Assembly: GCA_025642075.2 (NCBI GenBank)
Contig: JAODUO010001606.1
Location: 1 to 64,000, forward strand
DNA from: Ridgeia piscesae
Taxonomy: Eukaryota > Annelida > Polychaeta > Sabellida > Siboglinidae
Reading direction: 5' to 3'
DNA length: 64,000 nt
Shown here: positions 1 to 9,569 of the stretch, in pieces
Layout: each line of letters begins with the position of its first letter
Numbering within the stretch: the first letter of the stretch is position 1
The notes under the pieces: model-generated
Seen by the model: the letters and a program-made list of their open reading frames with translations, nothing else
Database searches by the model: none
What the model was told of the DNA's origin: nothing
Translations under genes and position numbers: made by a program

Positions 1-178
1 GGGAACAAACAACATTGATGAGGAATAAAAAGATAAGTATGAAAGAAAAGTACATTACTATTTCCAGTTACAGGCAGGAAGTCATGAATCTTTCTCGAAT
101 TGCAAGAAATGTTTCTGTTCTGTTTCCTCCATATCGTCTTTTCAAATCATAAACATTTGTTCCCTTGTCTCTTTTCAG

Positions 179-375
179 ATGCGGAAGAAGAGGAACAAGG
201 AAAAGGAGAAGTAGAAAAGAAGGAGAGGAAATACAAACGAAATCCCAAAGTTCTGAATCAAAGAAAAGGTATATATTCTTGTTATTATCAGTTATTAAAA
301 TATTCGCTGCTGAATGTTTCTCTGTTTTATAGTGAGGAAGAAGATGTACCAGAAGAAAACGTAGAAGTGGATTGA
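179..375 (+). CDS. 3' end of an unidentified gene: basic stretch plus acidic C-terminus (two exons, partial)
   Basis: Two exons join in frame. Exon 179-268 follows a pyrimidine-rich acceptor (cttttcag) and ends at a gtatat donor. The last exon starts at 333 after tgttttatag and reaches a TGA at 373-375. Read with two bases carried in from an upstream exon, the first exon gives a basic segment (RRGTRKRRSRK) and then a polar stretch. The junction makes a serine followed by the acidic ending EEEDVPEENVEVD. The other frame of exon 179-268 is also open but runs into a stop when joined to the last exon. The basic run could be a nuclear localisation signal; that is inference. The 5' part lies outside the window. 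No AATAAA is visible before the downstream AT repeats. The family is not recognised. Its acidic tail resembles the first acidic residues of the gene at 2525-4012, so the two may be related neighbours. Confidence 0.45.
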
Positions 376-376
376 G

Positions 377-450
377 ATGAATGACACACCTAACAATCTC
401 TGTCTCAAACCGACTGCACCTGTAGGATGAATGACACACTTAACAATCTA
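377..450. repeat. Direct repeat just after the stop codon
   Basis: The string gatgaatgacacac, one variable base, then taacaatct occurs at about 377-400 and again at about 427-450. It is a short duplication in the presumed 3' untranslated region. Confidence 0.6.
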
Positions 451-454
451 TCTA

Positions 455-529
<75 letters not shown>

Positions 530-555
530 TATAATATGAATTGTTTATGCCAAAC

Positions 556-623
<68 letters not shown>

Positions 624-725
624 AGGGTTTAGGCAAAATGCGATATATCCATTTTGAGTTTGAGATAAACGCATATATATATATCATGTTTTGCCCTCAA
701 ACCCTTCATATATATATATATATAT

Positions 726-789
<64 letters not shown>

Positions 790-845
790 ATATTATATAT
801 ATATATATCATATGTATATAATATGTATATATACATACATATAAT

Positions 846-883
<38 letters not shown>

Positions 884-1106
884 ATGTATATATATATACA
901 TATATCCATTTTGAAGTTTCGAGATAAACCATATATATCATGTTTTGTCCTCAAACCCTTCATAATATATATATATATATATATATACATAAAATATTAT
1001 ATATATACATGTATGTATGTATGTATATATATATGAATATGTATATATATATACATACATATATGTATATATATATAATATTTATATGTATATATATACA
1101 TACATA

Positions 1107-1162
<56 letters not shown>

Positions 1163-1179
1163 GGGTGTCCTTAAAACTT

Positions 1180-1219
<40 letters not shown>

Positions 1220-1335
1220 AAAAATATTATATATATATGTATAGATACATATATGTATACATATATATATATGAAGGGGTTTAGGGCAAAATGCGATATA
1301 TCCATTTTTGAAGTTTCGAGATAAACGCTTAGAGG
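450..1335. repeat. (TA)n microsatellite field with an interspersed unit in both orientations
   Basis: Long (TA)n tracts alternate with a recurring unique unit. One orientation reads aggggtttagggcaaaatgc, then atatatccatttt, then gtttcgagataaac (about 624-672, 900-930 and 1271-1330). The inverted orientation reads cctcaaacccttcat (about 685-712 and 940-962). Partial copies lie near 1157-1183. The arms are complementary, so the whole block can fold into long hairpins. All open frames here are repeats of Ile-Tyr and are not genes. Confidence 0.85.
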
Positions 1336-2052
1336 GTTGTCGCAAACATTTGCGTCATATTCAAATATATTAATAACATAAAACCAAAGAGATTGGTTAC
1401 AAAATTTGAAATCTTGTGTAGCATTTATTTAATGAAAACTCACACAATATGACATTTGTTATCAACATGCTATATATTCTTCTTTAAATTCGCGATATAC
1501 TCATGTCATTGTTCTACAAAATAACACAAACTGACGCTAAGATACACAAGTTATCATTAAAAAACATTTCTTACAAATTGATATAGTGTAAAAAAATATT
1601 ATTTAAGAAAAGTTGTCGTGTTAATTGGATTGGAACATGATATTAACGATATTGGTATCTCGTAAAAATTATTTCATTTGTGTAGCAGGAAATTGGAAAA
1701 CATGGTAATGTTTTAATGTTGACATTCTGACATATTTATCAATTCGCAGTGGGTTGTAGATAACAGAACAGTATAATTAATAATTTAAACAAAATGAACT
1801 ACTAAAAACTTAATGCGTTAGCAATTGATCGCGCTACGTGTACCCATTCCGCCTAAATCCGTGGTAAGTACATTTAGCAGCGTCACCCCTCAACTAATAA
1901 TAGTATACCCTATATGTAGTAATGACTCTTTAGATAATAAAAAAAACATATGACTGGCATACATTAATTGTAAACGTGACACGCTTTAATAATACCTTTA
2001 ACAATAAAAATAAGGCAACATAATTGTTTGGTTATTCAATACGGTCTATACA

Positions 2053-2114
<62 letters not shown>

Positions 2115-2430
2115 TATACATATACATTTGTCATATTTATTTTTAGTGTATATAAGCATTACGTGACTCAAACGCGAGAACGCTTTCCTACTTGACATGA
2201 AAATTTAATGTACTTGCTTGTTGAAAATCATGACAAATAAATCGTTATCATGATTATATCAGTCTTGGTAGTTACAGTCAGTCGGTAGTAACTTTTAATT
2301 AATTATTGTGGATGCACCATCAAACTATTTATCCTTTTGGTAAATAATCCACGGTAAAATTATTCTCGCAGGGGACGAAAGTGTCGTTTAGACGTGGCCT
2401 TACGTAAGTAGAACAGCATTCGCGCGCTCG
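1336..2430. other. AT-rich intergenic stretch
   Basis: No supportable gene or RNA was found. The only distinct structure is a (TA)n run at about 2056-2107. Base composition becomes CpG-richer from about 2380, leading into the promoter of the next gene. Confidence 0.6.
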
Positions 2431-2433
2431 CCG

Positions 2434-2483
2434 TATAAACAGCAATACGGTTGCACGTGACTGCTAGCGCGGAAATGACGTCA
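2434..2483 (+). promoter_or_regulatory. Core promoter of the acidic-repeat gene: TATA-like box, E-box, CRE
   Basis: TATAAA at 2434-2439 lies in a CpG-rich context (gcgcgctcgccg just upstream). An E-box CACGTG is at 2454-2459 and a full palindromic CRE TGACGTCA is at 2476-2483. The first in-frame ATG is at 2525, so a start site near 2465 would leave a leader of about 60 bases. The motifs are seen directly; their use as a promoter is inferred from spacing and from the open exon that follows. Confidence 0.55.
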
Positions 2484-2524
2484 ACACTGGTTTCTAGTAT
2501 CCACGCGTAACGATCGAGGAGGCA

Positions 2525-4012
2525 ATGGACGACGCGCCGCTGTATTCGGTTCTGGTGTTCGATCCCAACACGAGACCGAGCCTGCTTTCAACTGAGAGGT
2601 AGATGTGTTGAAATGATAACGATATTTCATGTGTGTTCAACCGCGAAAAGGTACGCCGTTCGAAATGTCAAGTTGTTTGCTGTTGCGACAATATGACGCT
2701 GTATAGTTCCGAGAGCGGGCATTTAAGCGCGCAGTTTTTGTTATTGTTTTTATCACTCAGTAATATCACAAAGATAAATAGTAAATAATCTACTTTGTAG
2801 AGATAGATTTATTGATTGATGCGTTGTTAGGATGTAAATGTAGCAGTAGACTTAACAGTTACGATCAAGTCATCCCTTACCCTGGCCGTAGCTAGTCTCG
2901 GGCGCAGCTGACCCGGCTGCCTGCCTACGGCAAGGGTCCTTTCCAAGGGAATGGACTAGCTAATAATTTGCTCTGTTGACCTTATTCTTCTTATATTTTA
3001 GCGTCAGCCAAGATGACAGCGGACACATGAAGGCGGAATATCGATCAAAAGGTATGTCGCTAAATTTCTTAGCTCATATATGAGTTTCAGGTAATGTACC
3101 TCAGAAGAGGACGTAGAAGGGGACGCAGAAGAGGACGCAGAAGATGGAGTAGAAGAGGACGCAGAAGGGGACACAGAAGATAACCAAGAAGAGGACGCAG
3201 AAGAGGACACAGAAGAGGACGCCGAAGATGGAGTAGAAGAGGACGCAGAAGGGGACTCAGAAGAGAACCAAGAAGAGGACGCAGAAGAGGACACAGAAGA
3301 GGACGCAGAAGAGGACGCAGAAGATGGAGTAGAAGAGGACGCAGAAGAGGACATAGAAGAGAACCAAGAAGAGGACACAGAAGGGGACACAGAAGAGGAC
3401 GCAGAAGATGGAGTAGAAGAGGACGCAGAAGGGGACACAGAAGATAACCAAGAAGAGGACGCAGAAGAGGACACAGAAGAGGACGCCGAAGATGGAGTAG
3501 AAGAGGACGCAGAAGGGGACTCAGAAGAGAACCAAGAAGAGGACGCAGAAGAGGACACAGAAGAGGACGCCGAAGATGGAGTAGAAGAGGACGCAGAAGG
3601 GGACACAGAAGAGAACCAAGAAGAGGACGCAGAAGAGGACACAGAAGAGGACGCAGAAGATGGAGTAGAAGAGGACGCAGAAGGGGACTCAGAAGAGAAC
3701 CAAGAAGAGGACGCAGAAGAGGACACAGAAGAGGACGCAGAAGATGGAGTAGAAGAGGACGCAGAAGGGGACACAGAAGAGAACCAAGAAGAGGACGCAG
3801 AAGAGGACACAGAAGAGGACGCAGAAGATGGAGTAGAAGAGGACGCAGAAGGGGACTCAGAAGAGAACCAAGAAGAGGACGCAGAAGAGGACACAGAAGA
3901 GGACGCAGAAGATGGAGTAGAAGAGGACGCAGAAGGGGACTCAGAAGAGAACCAAGAAGAGGACCCAGAAGATGGAGCAGAAGAAGACGTCGTGATGTCA
4001 GTCGATGACTGA
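2525..4012 (+). CDS. Acidic tandem-repeat protein, three exons, about 343 residues
   Basis: Exon 1 (2525-2598) starts at ATG and encodes MDDAPLYSVLVFDPNT and a few more residues, ending at gtagat. Exon 2 (3002-3051) follows a ttttag acceptor and ends at gtatgt. Exon 3 starts at 3105 after ctcag and stays open to TGA at 4010-4012. Phases match at both junctions (74, 50 and 908 bases; 1032 in total). The first ~41 residues are ordinary and the remaining ~300 are an aspartate/glutamate-rich repeat (EEDAEEDTEEDAEDGVEEDA and variants) ending in DVVMSVDD. An AATAAA at 4248-4253 could be its polyadenylation signal. The low-complexity acidic tail suggests a disordered, highly negative protein that could bind basic partners; that is inference. 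The family is not recognised. A fully open serine-rich frame on the other strand is a shadow of the repeat. Confidence 0.5.
3105..3990 (+). repeat. 84-bp coding tandem repeat, about ten units
   Basis: The period is 84 bases (28 residues). About ten units can be counted by the recurring aaccaagaagagg landmark. One unit is 96 bases because it has an extra 12-base sub-unit. Units alternate between two types, ggggactcagaagagaac and ggggacacagaagaga/taac, giving a partial 168-bp higher-order period. Every length change is a multiple of three, so the reading frame is kept. Each unit is built from a 12-base sub-repeat of the type gcagaagaggac. Confidence 0.9.
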
Positions 4013-4510
4013 AGATGGAGCAACCAACAAAAGGTATATTTTAAGTAATTGTTATTTCCACATCTGCGATTATATTCTTTAAAAATTTAGTTTGTCATGC
4101 TTAACTGATGTTTGCTTATCATATATCCACACAACCCGACATTAATATGACACATATGCTATGTTTTCATGTTGGAAACTTCAACTTGAGTTGTCGCAAG
4201 CCATGACGTCATAAGAAGGGACAACGAAAGAGCGAGCATAAACAATTAATAAAAGGTAATTTTTCTACGGTTGCATCGTTCTAAACATATGTATACCTAT
4301 ATATAAAAAAAAACATCTGTTCAATGTGCCTTTGGCGATCACCAAAGACGTCTTACCCGATTCACGGAAAAGGATAAATATTTAAAAATACGTTATTATC
4401 AATAAAAAAATTGTTTGTTTAGGTCGGAAACAGCCACGAAGCATCTATCCGACCTTTCGCTGGAGTACACGCTAACGGAATGACAATTAAAGGCCGACAG
4501 ACCGTCACTC
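4013..4510. other. Downstream flank of the acidic-repeat gene
   Basis: No coding signal. AATAAA hexamers lie at 4248-4253 and 4401-4406. A second full CRE palindrome (TGACGTCA) is at about 4204-4211. Confidence 0.4.
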
Positions 4511-4772
4511 TCGGCTCGGCTCGGCTCGGCTCGGCTCGCACGGCTCGATTCGCACGGCTTGGCTCGGCTCGCACGGCTCGGTTCGCACGGCTCGGCTCGC
4601 ACGCCTCGGCTCGCACTGCTCGCGCGGCTTGGCTCGGCTCGCACGGCTCGATTCGCACGGCTTGGCTCGGCTCGCAAGGCTTGGCTCGGCTCGCAAGGCT
4701 CGGCTCGGCTCGCACGGCTCGGCTCGGCTCGCTCGGCTCGCACGGCTCGTCTCGGCTCGCACGGCTCGGCTC
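4511..4772. repeat. CpG-dense GGCTC minisatellite
   Basis: Degenerate pentamer array of TCGGC with recurrent TCGCACGGCT variants, about 260 bp. It is extremely CpG-rich compared with the AT-rich surroundings. Open frames on both strands (repeats of SARTARL or EPSRASRA type) are by-products of the simple unit. Confidence 0.9.
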
Positions 4773-5348
4773 ATCCTGAGTAGTGGCGTGGGAGTTGCGC
4801 CATGATGCAAACGACACGTGTTTGTGGCGCGAAATGACTGTACTGGTTCGTAGCGTGATTCGGACTCGCTATGTCAATGTTCATAGTTGACTAACAGTCA
4901 CAAAACATTATCTACTGGACGATATGGTGACGAGACCAAATCCTTTAAGAAATACGGCTATTGCTGGCCATGAATATATTTAAATCCGGTATATGGTACG
5001 GATAAATACGGTGGAATTATTCTTGGATTATACTAATAAAACGCACGACGCTTTGTTGAGAACAATTGCTGTTGTCATTTGTGATATCGGTGCATTTCCT
5101 TGTGTAACAAGATTACAACAAAACAGTCAGTGACTCGACTACATCTACACCCTCTGTTAGTTGTGCTGAAGGTGTTCGGCAGTTGTTGTTACGTAGAGGA
5201 ACCCATCAGAAATGCTTACACAGAAACATATATTACGGTTGGCTTAACCTTAATGTTATTATCACAGACACACCTTTGACAATAGAACAAGCGTACCCTG
5301 TTTCATCAGTTTTAAGAAAATGTCTGCCTACGACTCGGCAATTCAAAA
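4773..5348. other. Intergenic stretch with an E2F-like site
   Basis: No gene recognised. GGCGCGAAA at 4826-4834 matches the E2F half-site on the minus strand (TTTCGCGCC). Confidence 0.4.
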
Positions 5349-5349
5349 T

Positions 5350-5400
5350 CCGTCCGTCCGTCCGTCCGTCCTCGTTCATTCATTCATTCATTCATTCATT
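5350..5400. repeat. Compound (CCGT)n-(TTCA)n microsatellite
   Basis: About five ccgt units pass through a short junction into about seven ttca units. Confidence 0.9.
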
Positions 5401-5486
5401 ACAGTAACTGCCAAGTTCACTAATCAATGTAGCTGGCAGTTCAACAAAACCATTCACAGAAAGCGTCAAAGTTAGAAAGTAAGAGA

Positions 5487-5488
<2 letters not shown>

Positions 5489-5534
<46 letters not shown>
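5489..5534. repeat. (AT)n microsatellite
   Basis: Uninterrupted AT dinucleotides over about 46 bases. Confidence 0.9.
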
Positions 5535-5537
<3 letters not shown>

Positions 5538-5604
5538 TTTGCTTGGTTGTCGGTTGGCCCCTCCAATGTAAAATCCTGGCTATACCACTGCTGGTATGCA
5601 TCAT

Positions 5605-5933
5605 ATGCAACGATGGAGGGCCGATGTTGACATCAAGAATCGCATAAACATGGCCAGAGGTGCTTTCTTCAGACGGAAACCTGTTTAGAGATCAACAAAA
5701 ATAGTATATTCTAGAAGAACAAAACTGAAGCTATACCAAACCTGTGTCCTCTCCTATATGGCTCAGAATGCTGGCGTGTGACAAAACTCGACTTCAAACA
5801 CGTTTGTACCTGCTACACTAATTATTATGGATTCGAAATATTCGAGGACGTTCTGGCAACACAAAGTGTCAACGAAAGAACTACTCAGTATAACCCGACA
5901 AGACGAAGTGAACAAGCTACTTACCATTAATTG
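5605..5933 (+). pseudogene. Relic of a LINE reverse transcriptase, C-terminal part
   Basis: The fragment recalls the end of the reverse-transcriptase region of non-LTR retrotransposons. In order it shows DVDIKNRINMARGAF, then TKLKLYQTCVLS, then YGSECWRVTK (compare the usual LLYGSE.W motif), then YSRTFWQHKVSTKELL. These blocks lie in different frames and are separated by stops (for example after RRKPV), so the copy carries at least two frameshifts and is dead. The upstream part of the element is missing. Family assignment beyond 'LINE-type reverse transcriptase' is not possible by eye. Confidence 0.7.
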
Positions 5934-6176
5934 TGGGGAATCGACAGCAGTCCATTTGGCCAATGATTGTTACAGCATAGGTTTCTTCTGTATGTTATTG
6001 GACCATGCAGTGAGTTTGGCAGGCTGGGGCAGTTGGTGAATTGTAACGACCTGCAAATAAATCGTTCCAACACTTACATAGTTATTTATTGTAAAACGAG
6101 AAGGGTCATTTCATTGGCTGTGATTAAAAGACGAGTTTTTGACAGGGATGTGCCAGGGGTCAAGAAGAGCTGGTGT

Positions 6177-6350
6177 TCATGTAATCAGCCGCAGCAAACC
6201 CTGGCGCGCGAGGATGTTCTCTATCAACAGTCTCCAATTCCTTCTGTATTTTGCTCTTGTTTTCCATTCTTCACCCATGCACTCTTTCCATGTAGCTCTT
6301 ATAGTGCAGTCCTCCCATCGCAGTCTTCCTCGCTTCCTTTTTCCATCAAC
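6177..6350 (-). pseudogene. Relic of a LINE ORF C-terminus on the opposite strand
   Basis: Reading the minus strand from 6350 down to a stop at 6177-6179 gives 57 codons starting VDGKRKRGRLRWEDC, continuing with WKECMGEEWKTRAK and NWRLLIENI. The GKR.RGR.R.RWEDC block and the following W-rich segment are characteristic of the extreme C-terminus of LINE polyproteins. Just upstream (6351-6420) similar residues (WKEWMMETLQRADAQ) precede an in-frame stop. The plus-strand open frame at 5967-6638 covering this area is an artefact of the antisense relic. Confidence 0.65.
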
Positions 6351-6638
6351 TTACTGGGCATCTGCTCTCTGCAAGGTTTCCATCATCCACTCTTTCCACA
6401 TGACCGCCGCATTTTAATCAACTCCTGGCCAATTTGCCAGTTCCTTCACTCCAACTGTCACTCTCAGTTCATCTGTTTTTCTTTTATCAGTTCCCACGAT
6501 TTTCCTTTTTTCGTAAAGCTACACCTTCTCGTTTTGTTTCCCTTTTACTGCCATCGGCTCTATAGGGCACGCATATTTATAGACTATGTCGTGGTTACCC
6601 ACGAGGTAAGCACCTTAATTCCCTTTAAGTTTACATAA

Positions 6639-7834
6639 TGCGTCTGTCTCCCATCACCTCTTCGATTTTTCTCCAAATGTTTGTCCATGCTGTATGTAAT
6701 ACTCATTGTAGCCAAAGCAATTAATAACCATTGTAACCAAAACAATTAATCTAGTCGAATTTAGCACTGGATAATTTGAACTTCCTATCGAGAATAATAT
6801 AATATTATAATTTTTATTAATAAACACCAACGTTACACATTGTGAAACAATTGGCTGAATGCCAGCACCTCGTCACCCATGTTAAGGTACGAATGTTTAA
6901 CTACTGTTTTATCAGAGCAAGTATTTGCATTTTAGTGCTCCTTCTGTATATGGTATTATAATAATATTATATAGGGGCTATGAATAAGTTCCGTCTCTGC
7001 CGTCTGTCTGTGCCATCTAACTCTGTGGTATGTGCATACATACGAGTGGCGCCACACAGAGGACTGTGGAGCCATCACTTGGTCCGCAATCGCGGACCGT
7101 GTGCGACTGTAGGCTGATATACATAATATTAATAGTCAATAAAATGTTGTATAGTTCGTAGCTTTATGCTTAGATTATGTATTCCAATGAATATTGTAGT
7201 TAATCACTTTAGTTGTATAATTATTTAGAATCCCTACCTCATTGGTGACGATGGGATCTGTTTTAGGATAGTCGGTTCCAAAAGAGTAGATGCGTTGACC
7301 AAGTTAGCAATGTATTTCGAGCTAATCTTCCTGCTGGTTAATTCAATCACCATACACAATTAGCAATACTGCCTTTCCCTAAACTGGTATAAACTTCATT
7401 TGTTTAAATCAAAACTGCAGTGAACCTAGAATTCATAGTCCCTTGCTATATCCTATTCTGCTTTGGGATCGACCATGCAGGTCACGAAAAGCCACTTTAG
7501 AAGAGAAATGCGGCATAAAATTTACCTTCACAGCAACACTATAGAAGATCTAAATATTTTAGGTGACATATCTCTTCTGTCTCACTGCTACAGAAACATC
7601 CAAAGAAAATATGAGAAACCTTCAATAATTTGTATGCGGAACAAAATAGGCTAAAGATCACCACAGATATAATAATAAATGTTCTGACAGCAGAGCTCGT
7701 TACGATTGAAGCAGAGGACACAGAAGAGGTGGCCGGGTTCACCACCCTTTGGGCAAGGGTACATCAGATGGAAACTCGGAGTACGAGATCAAGGCCAGGC
7801 AAGACCGAGGTTCGGTTGAGTAAAAACCCACAAC
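6639..7834. other. Intergenic stretch
   Basis: No gene, RNA or clear repeat recognised. It is AT-rich with short chance open frames only. Confidence 0.5.
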
Positions 7835-8150
7835 ATCTGCAACGGAGCCAAGACCCACCAGATCCGCAACGGTACCAGAATTCACCAGTTCTGCAACGGA
7901 ACATTTAAGACCCACCAGATATGCAATGGTACCAAAACCTACCAGATCTGCAACAGAAGCCAAGGCTCACCAGATTTGCAACGGTACCCTAATCACCCAC
8001 CAGATCTGCAACGGAACAATTAAGACCCACCAGACAGATCTGCAACGGTACCAAAACCCACCAGATCGGCAACGGTACAAAAATCCACCTGTTCTGCAGT
8101 GGAACCAAGACTCACAATATCAGCTACAGAACCAAGATTCACTTACCAGT
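7835..8150. repeat. Degenerate ~30-bp minisatellite
   Basis: About ten units of the type cccaccagatctgcaacggt followed by accaaaa or aacaattaaga. Unit length varies from about 27 to 35 bases, so the frame is not preserved and coding use is unlikely. Confidence 0.85.
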
Positions 8151-8395
8151 ATAGTAACGTCCTGGGTGTGCGCTATATGTTCTTGTTCCTGTGGTGAAAT
8201 CGTGGAAGAGCAACAAAGGCGACGCTAGAAGTTATTTTAAAGCAAGTGCATGCCTAATCAGAACAGTATAAAATACAAAATATCCAACACGGAACTACGT
8301 CAAAGGATATGTAGACCCTATAGGCAGTCCATCTAGGTGATTTCTTGCATGTCTCGAATGGGTTCTTTTGTAAAATGTTAAAGTGAGGTTGCCCT

Positions 8396-8581
8396 ATCTC
8401 CTTCTCTCTCAATCTCTCTCCCTCTCCACTCCTCTCCCTCTCTCCACCTCCTCTCCCTCTCCCCGCCTCTTTCCTGCTATCCTCTCCCTCTCCTCACCTC
8501 TCCCTCTCGCCATCTCTCCCCTGCTATCCTCTCCCTCTCCCCAACTCCCTCCGTCCCTCCGTCCCTCCGCCCCTCCCTCCC
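8396..8581. repeat. Polypyrimidine tract with G-quadruplex potential on the minus strand
   Basis: An almost pure C/T strand of about 185 bases with ctctccctctcc repeats. At about 8547-8581 ccctccgt units give six or more G-runs of three or four on the complement, spaced by one to four bases. This is a textbook quadruplex pattern and could also form a triplex. Confidence 0.85.
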
Positions 8582-8762
8582 ACTGTAAAACGCCGCACAT
8601 GGAGATAGACCGGACACCTTGGTAGAATGCTAACTGCTGCCATCCATTCGGATCCGTGATATAAATTAAGGCTTAGCTATAATGGTGTTATTGTGCGAGA
8701 TACATTTACCTCCAAGCAAAACTAGGCCTACTACTATACACACACACTGACCTAACGGAACT

Positions 8763-8895
<133 letters not shown>

Positions 8896-8899
8896 GGGG

Positions 8900-8965
8900 A
8901 CGTCGCTAAAGAAATCAACATGCAGTAGGCCTACCGGCCGGTACTGTTGATTTCTTTAGCAACGT
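8900..8965. repeat. 21-bp inverted repeat (hairpin)
   Basis: Left arm 8900-8920 (acgtcgctaaagaaatcaac plus a) pairs with right arm 8945-8965 at 20 of 21 positions. The 24-base loop is itself partly palindromic (taggccta, ccggccgg). Confidence 0.85.
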
Positions 8966-9289
8966 TCATTTTTTTCTTAGTTCTTCAAGATCTACGTAAA
9001 TCAATATGTTCGTATGATGATTATCCCTGTTGGGGGGGGGGGTAATTTAGCTAAAATATACAATATAATTTTTATATACATGCATATGTATTACCACGTA
9101 CCAAGGGCCCTTTCTTAAATATTAGGGCCTCCACAAACATCGTGGGGCTGCACAATGTTGGGGAGTAAACTCCAATGTTCCGATGTCTAGACCTTCTATA
9201 GGTATGTCTACATAAATCATTATCGTCATGACGTCATCACTGGGCAACTGTATAGTGCACAGTGGTTCTTAGTTCTTAGGTGATTACCT

Positions 9290-9568
9290 CCAAACAGCCC
9301 AAACTTGGGCTAACGCAGGAGTTGATCTTCTGTAGAATTTGTGAGTCCACTACAGGTTACACATTTACCTGTGTGGGATCTTTTACTTCCCCTGGCATAG
9401 ACACCAGACAGAATTAAGGGACCACCGGCTTTTAGTGTCTCTTCCGAAAGACACAGGCAAATGTGGGGTGAAGAAATTGCCTAAGTTTCGAAACGGCGGT
9501 AGGTGGGATTGAACCACCGTCCCCTCGATTGACAGTCCGGCGCTCTACCGCGCGACGACCGCTCCCCA
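9290..9568 (-). mobile_element. tRNA-derived SINE copy
   Basis: The minus strand begins with a tRNA-like head at about 9568-9500. It has a degenerate A-box region (gcgcggtagagcgccgga), a GTC triplet at the anticodon position, and a good B-box (ggttcaatccc). It then runs into a non-tRNA body with the motif gtaaaagatccc (minus strand of 9375-9386). The anticodon stem does not pair well and there is no mature tRNA 3' half, so this is a retroposed SINE and not a working tRNA gene. Exact ends are uncertain. Confidence 0.6.
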
Positions 9569-9569
9569 C

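Noticed and set aside
431..1345. Ile-Tyr repeat open frames
   Set aside because: They are translations of (TA)n microsatellite.
3004..4023. Long minus-strand serine-rich open frame (339 codons)
   Set aside because: It is the antisense of the acidic repeat. A repeat of gcagaagaggac type is open in more than one frame on both strands. The plus strand has promoter motifs, an ATG and matching splice phases.
4399..4817. Open frames on both strands rich in Ala, Arg, Ser, Glu
   Set aside because: They are translations of the GGCTC minisatellite in several frames and have no other coding signal.
5967..6638. 223-codon plus-strand open frame
   Set aside because: It overlaps the antisense of a LINE relic; its own protein is unlike any family and has no splice or promoter context.
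9500..9568. A tRNA gene on the minus strand
   Set aside because: The B-box is good, but the anticodon stem is not paired and the sequence runs into a SINE body.
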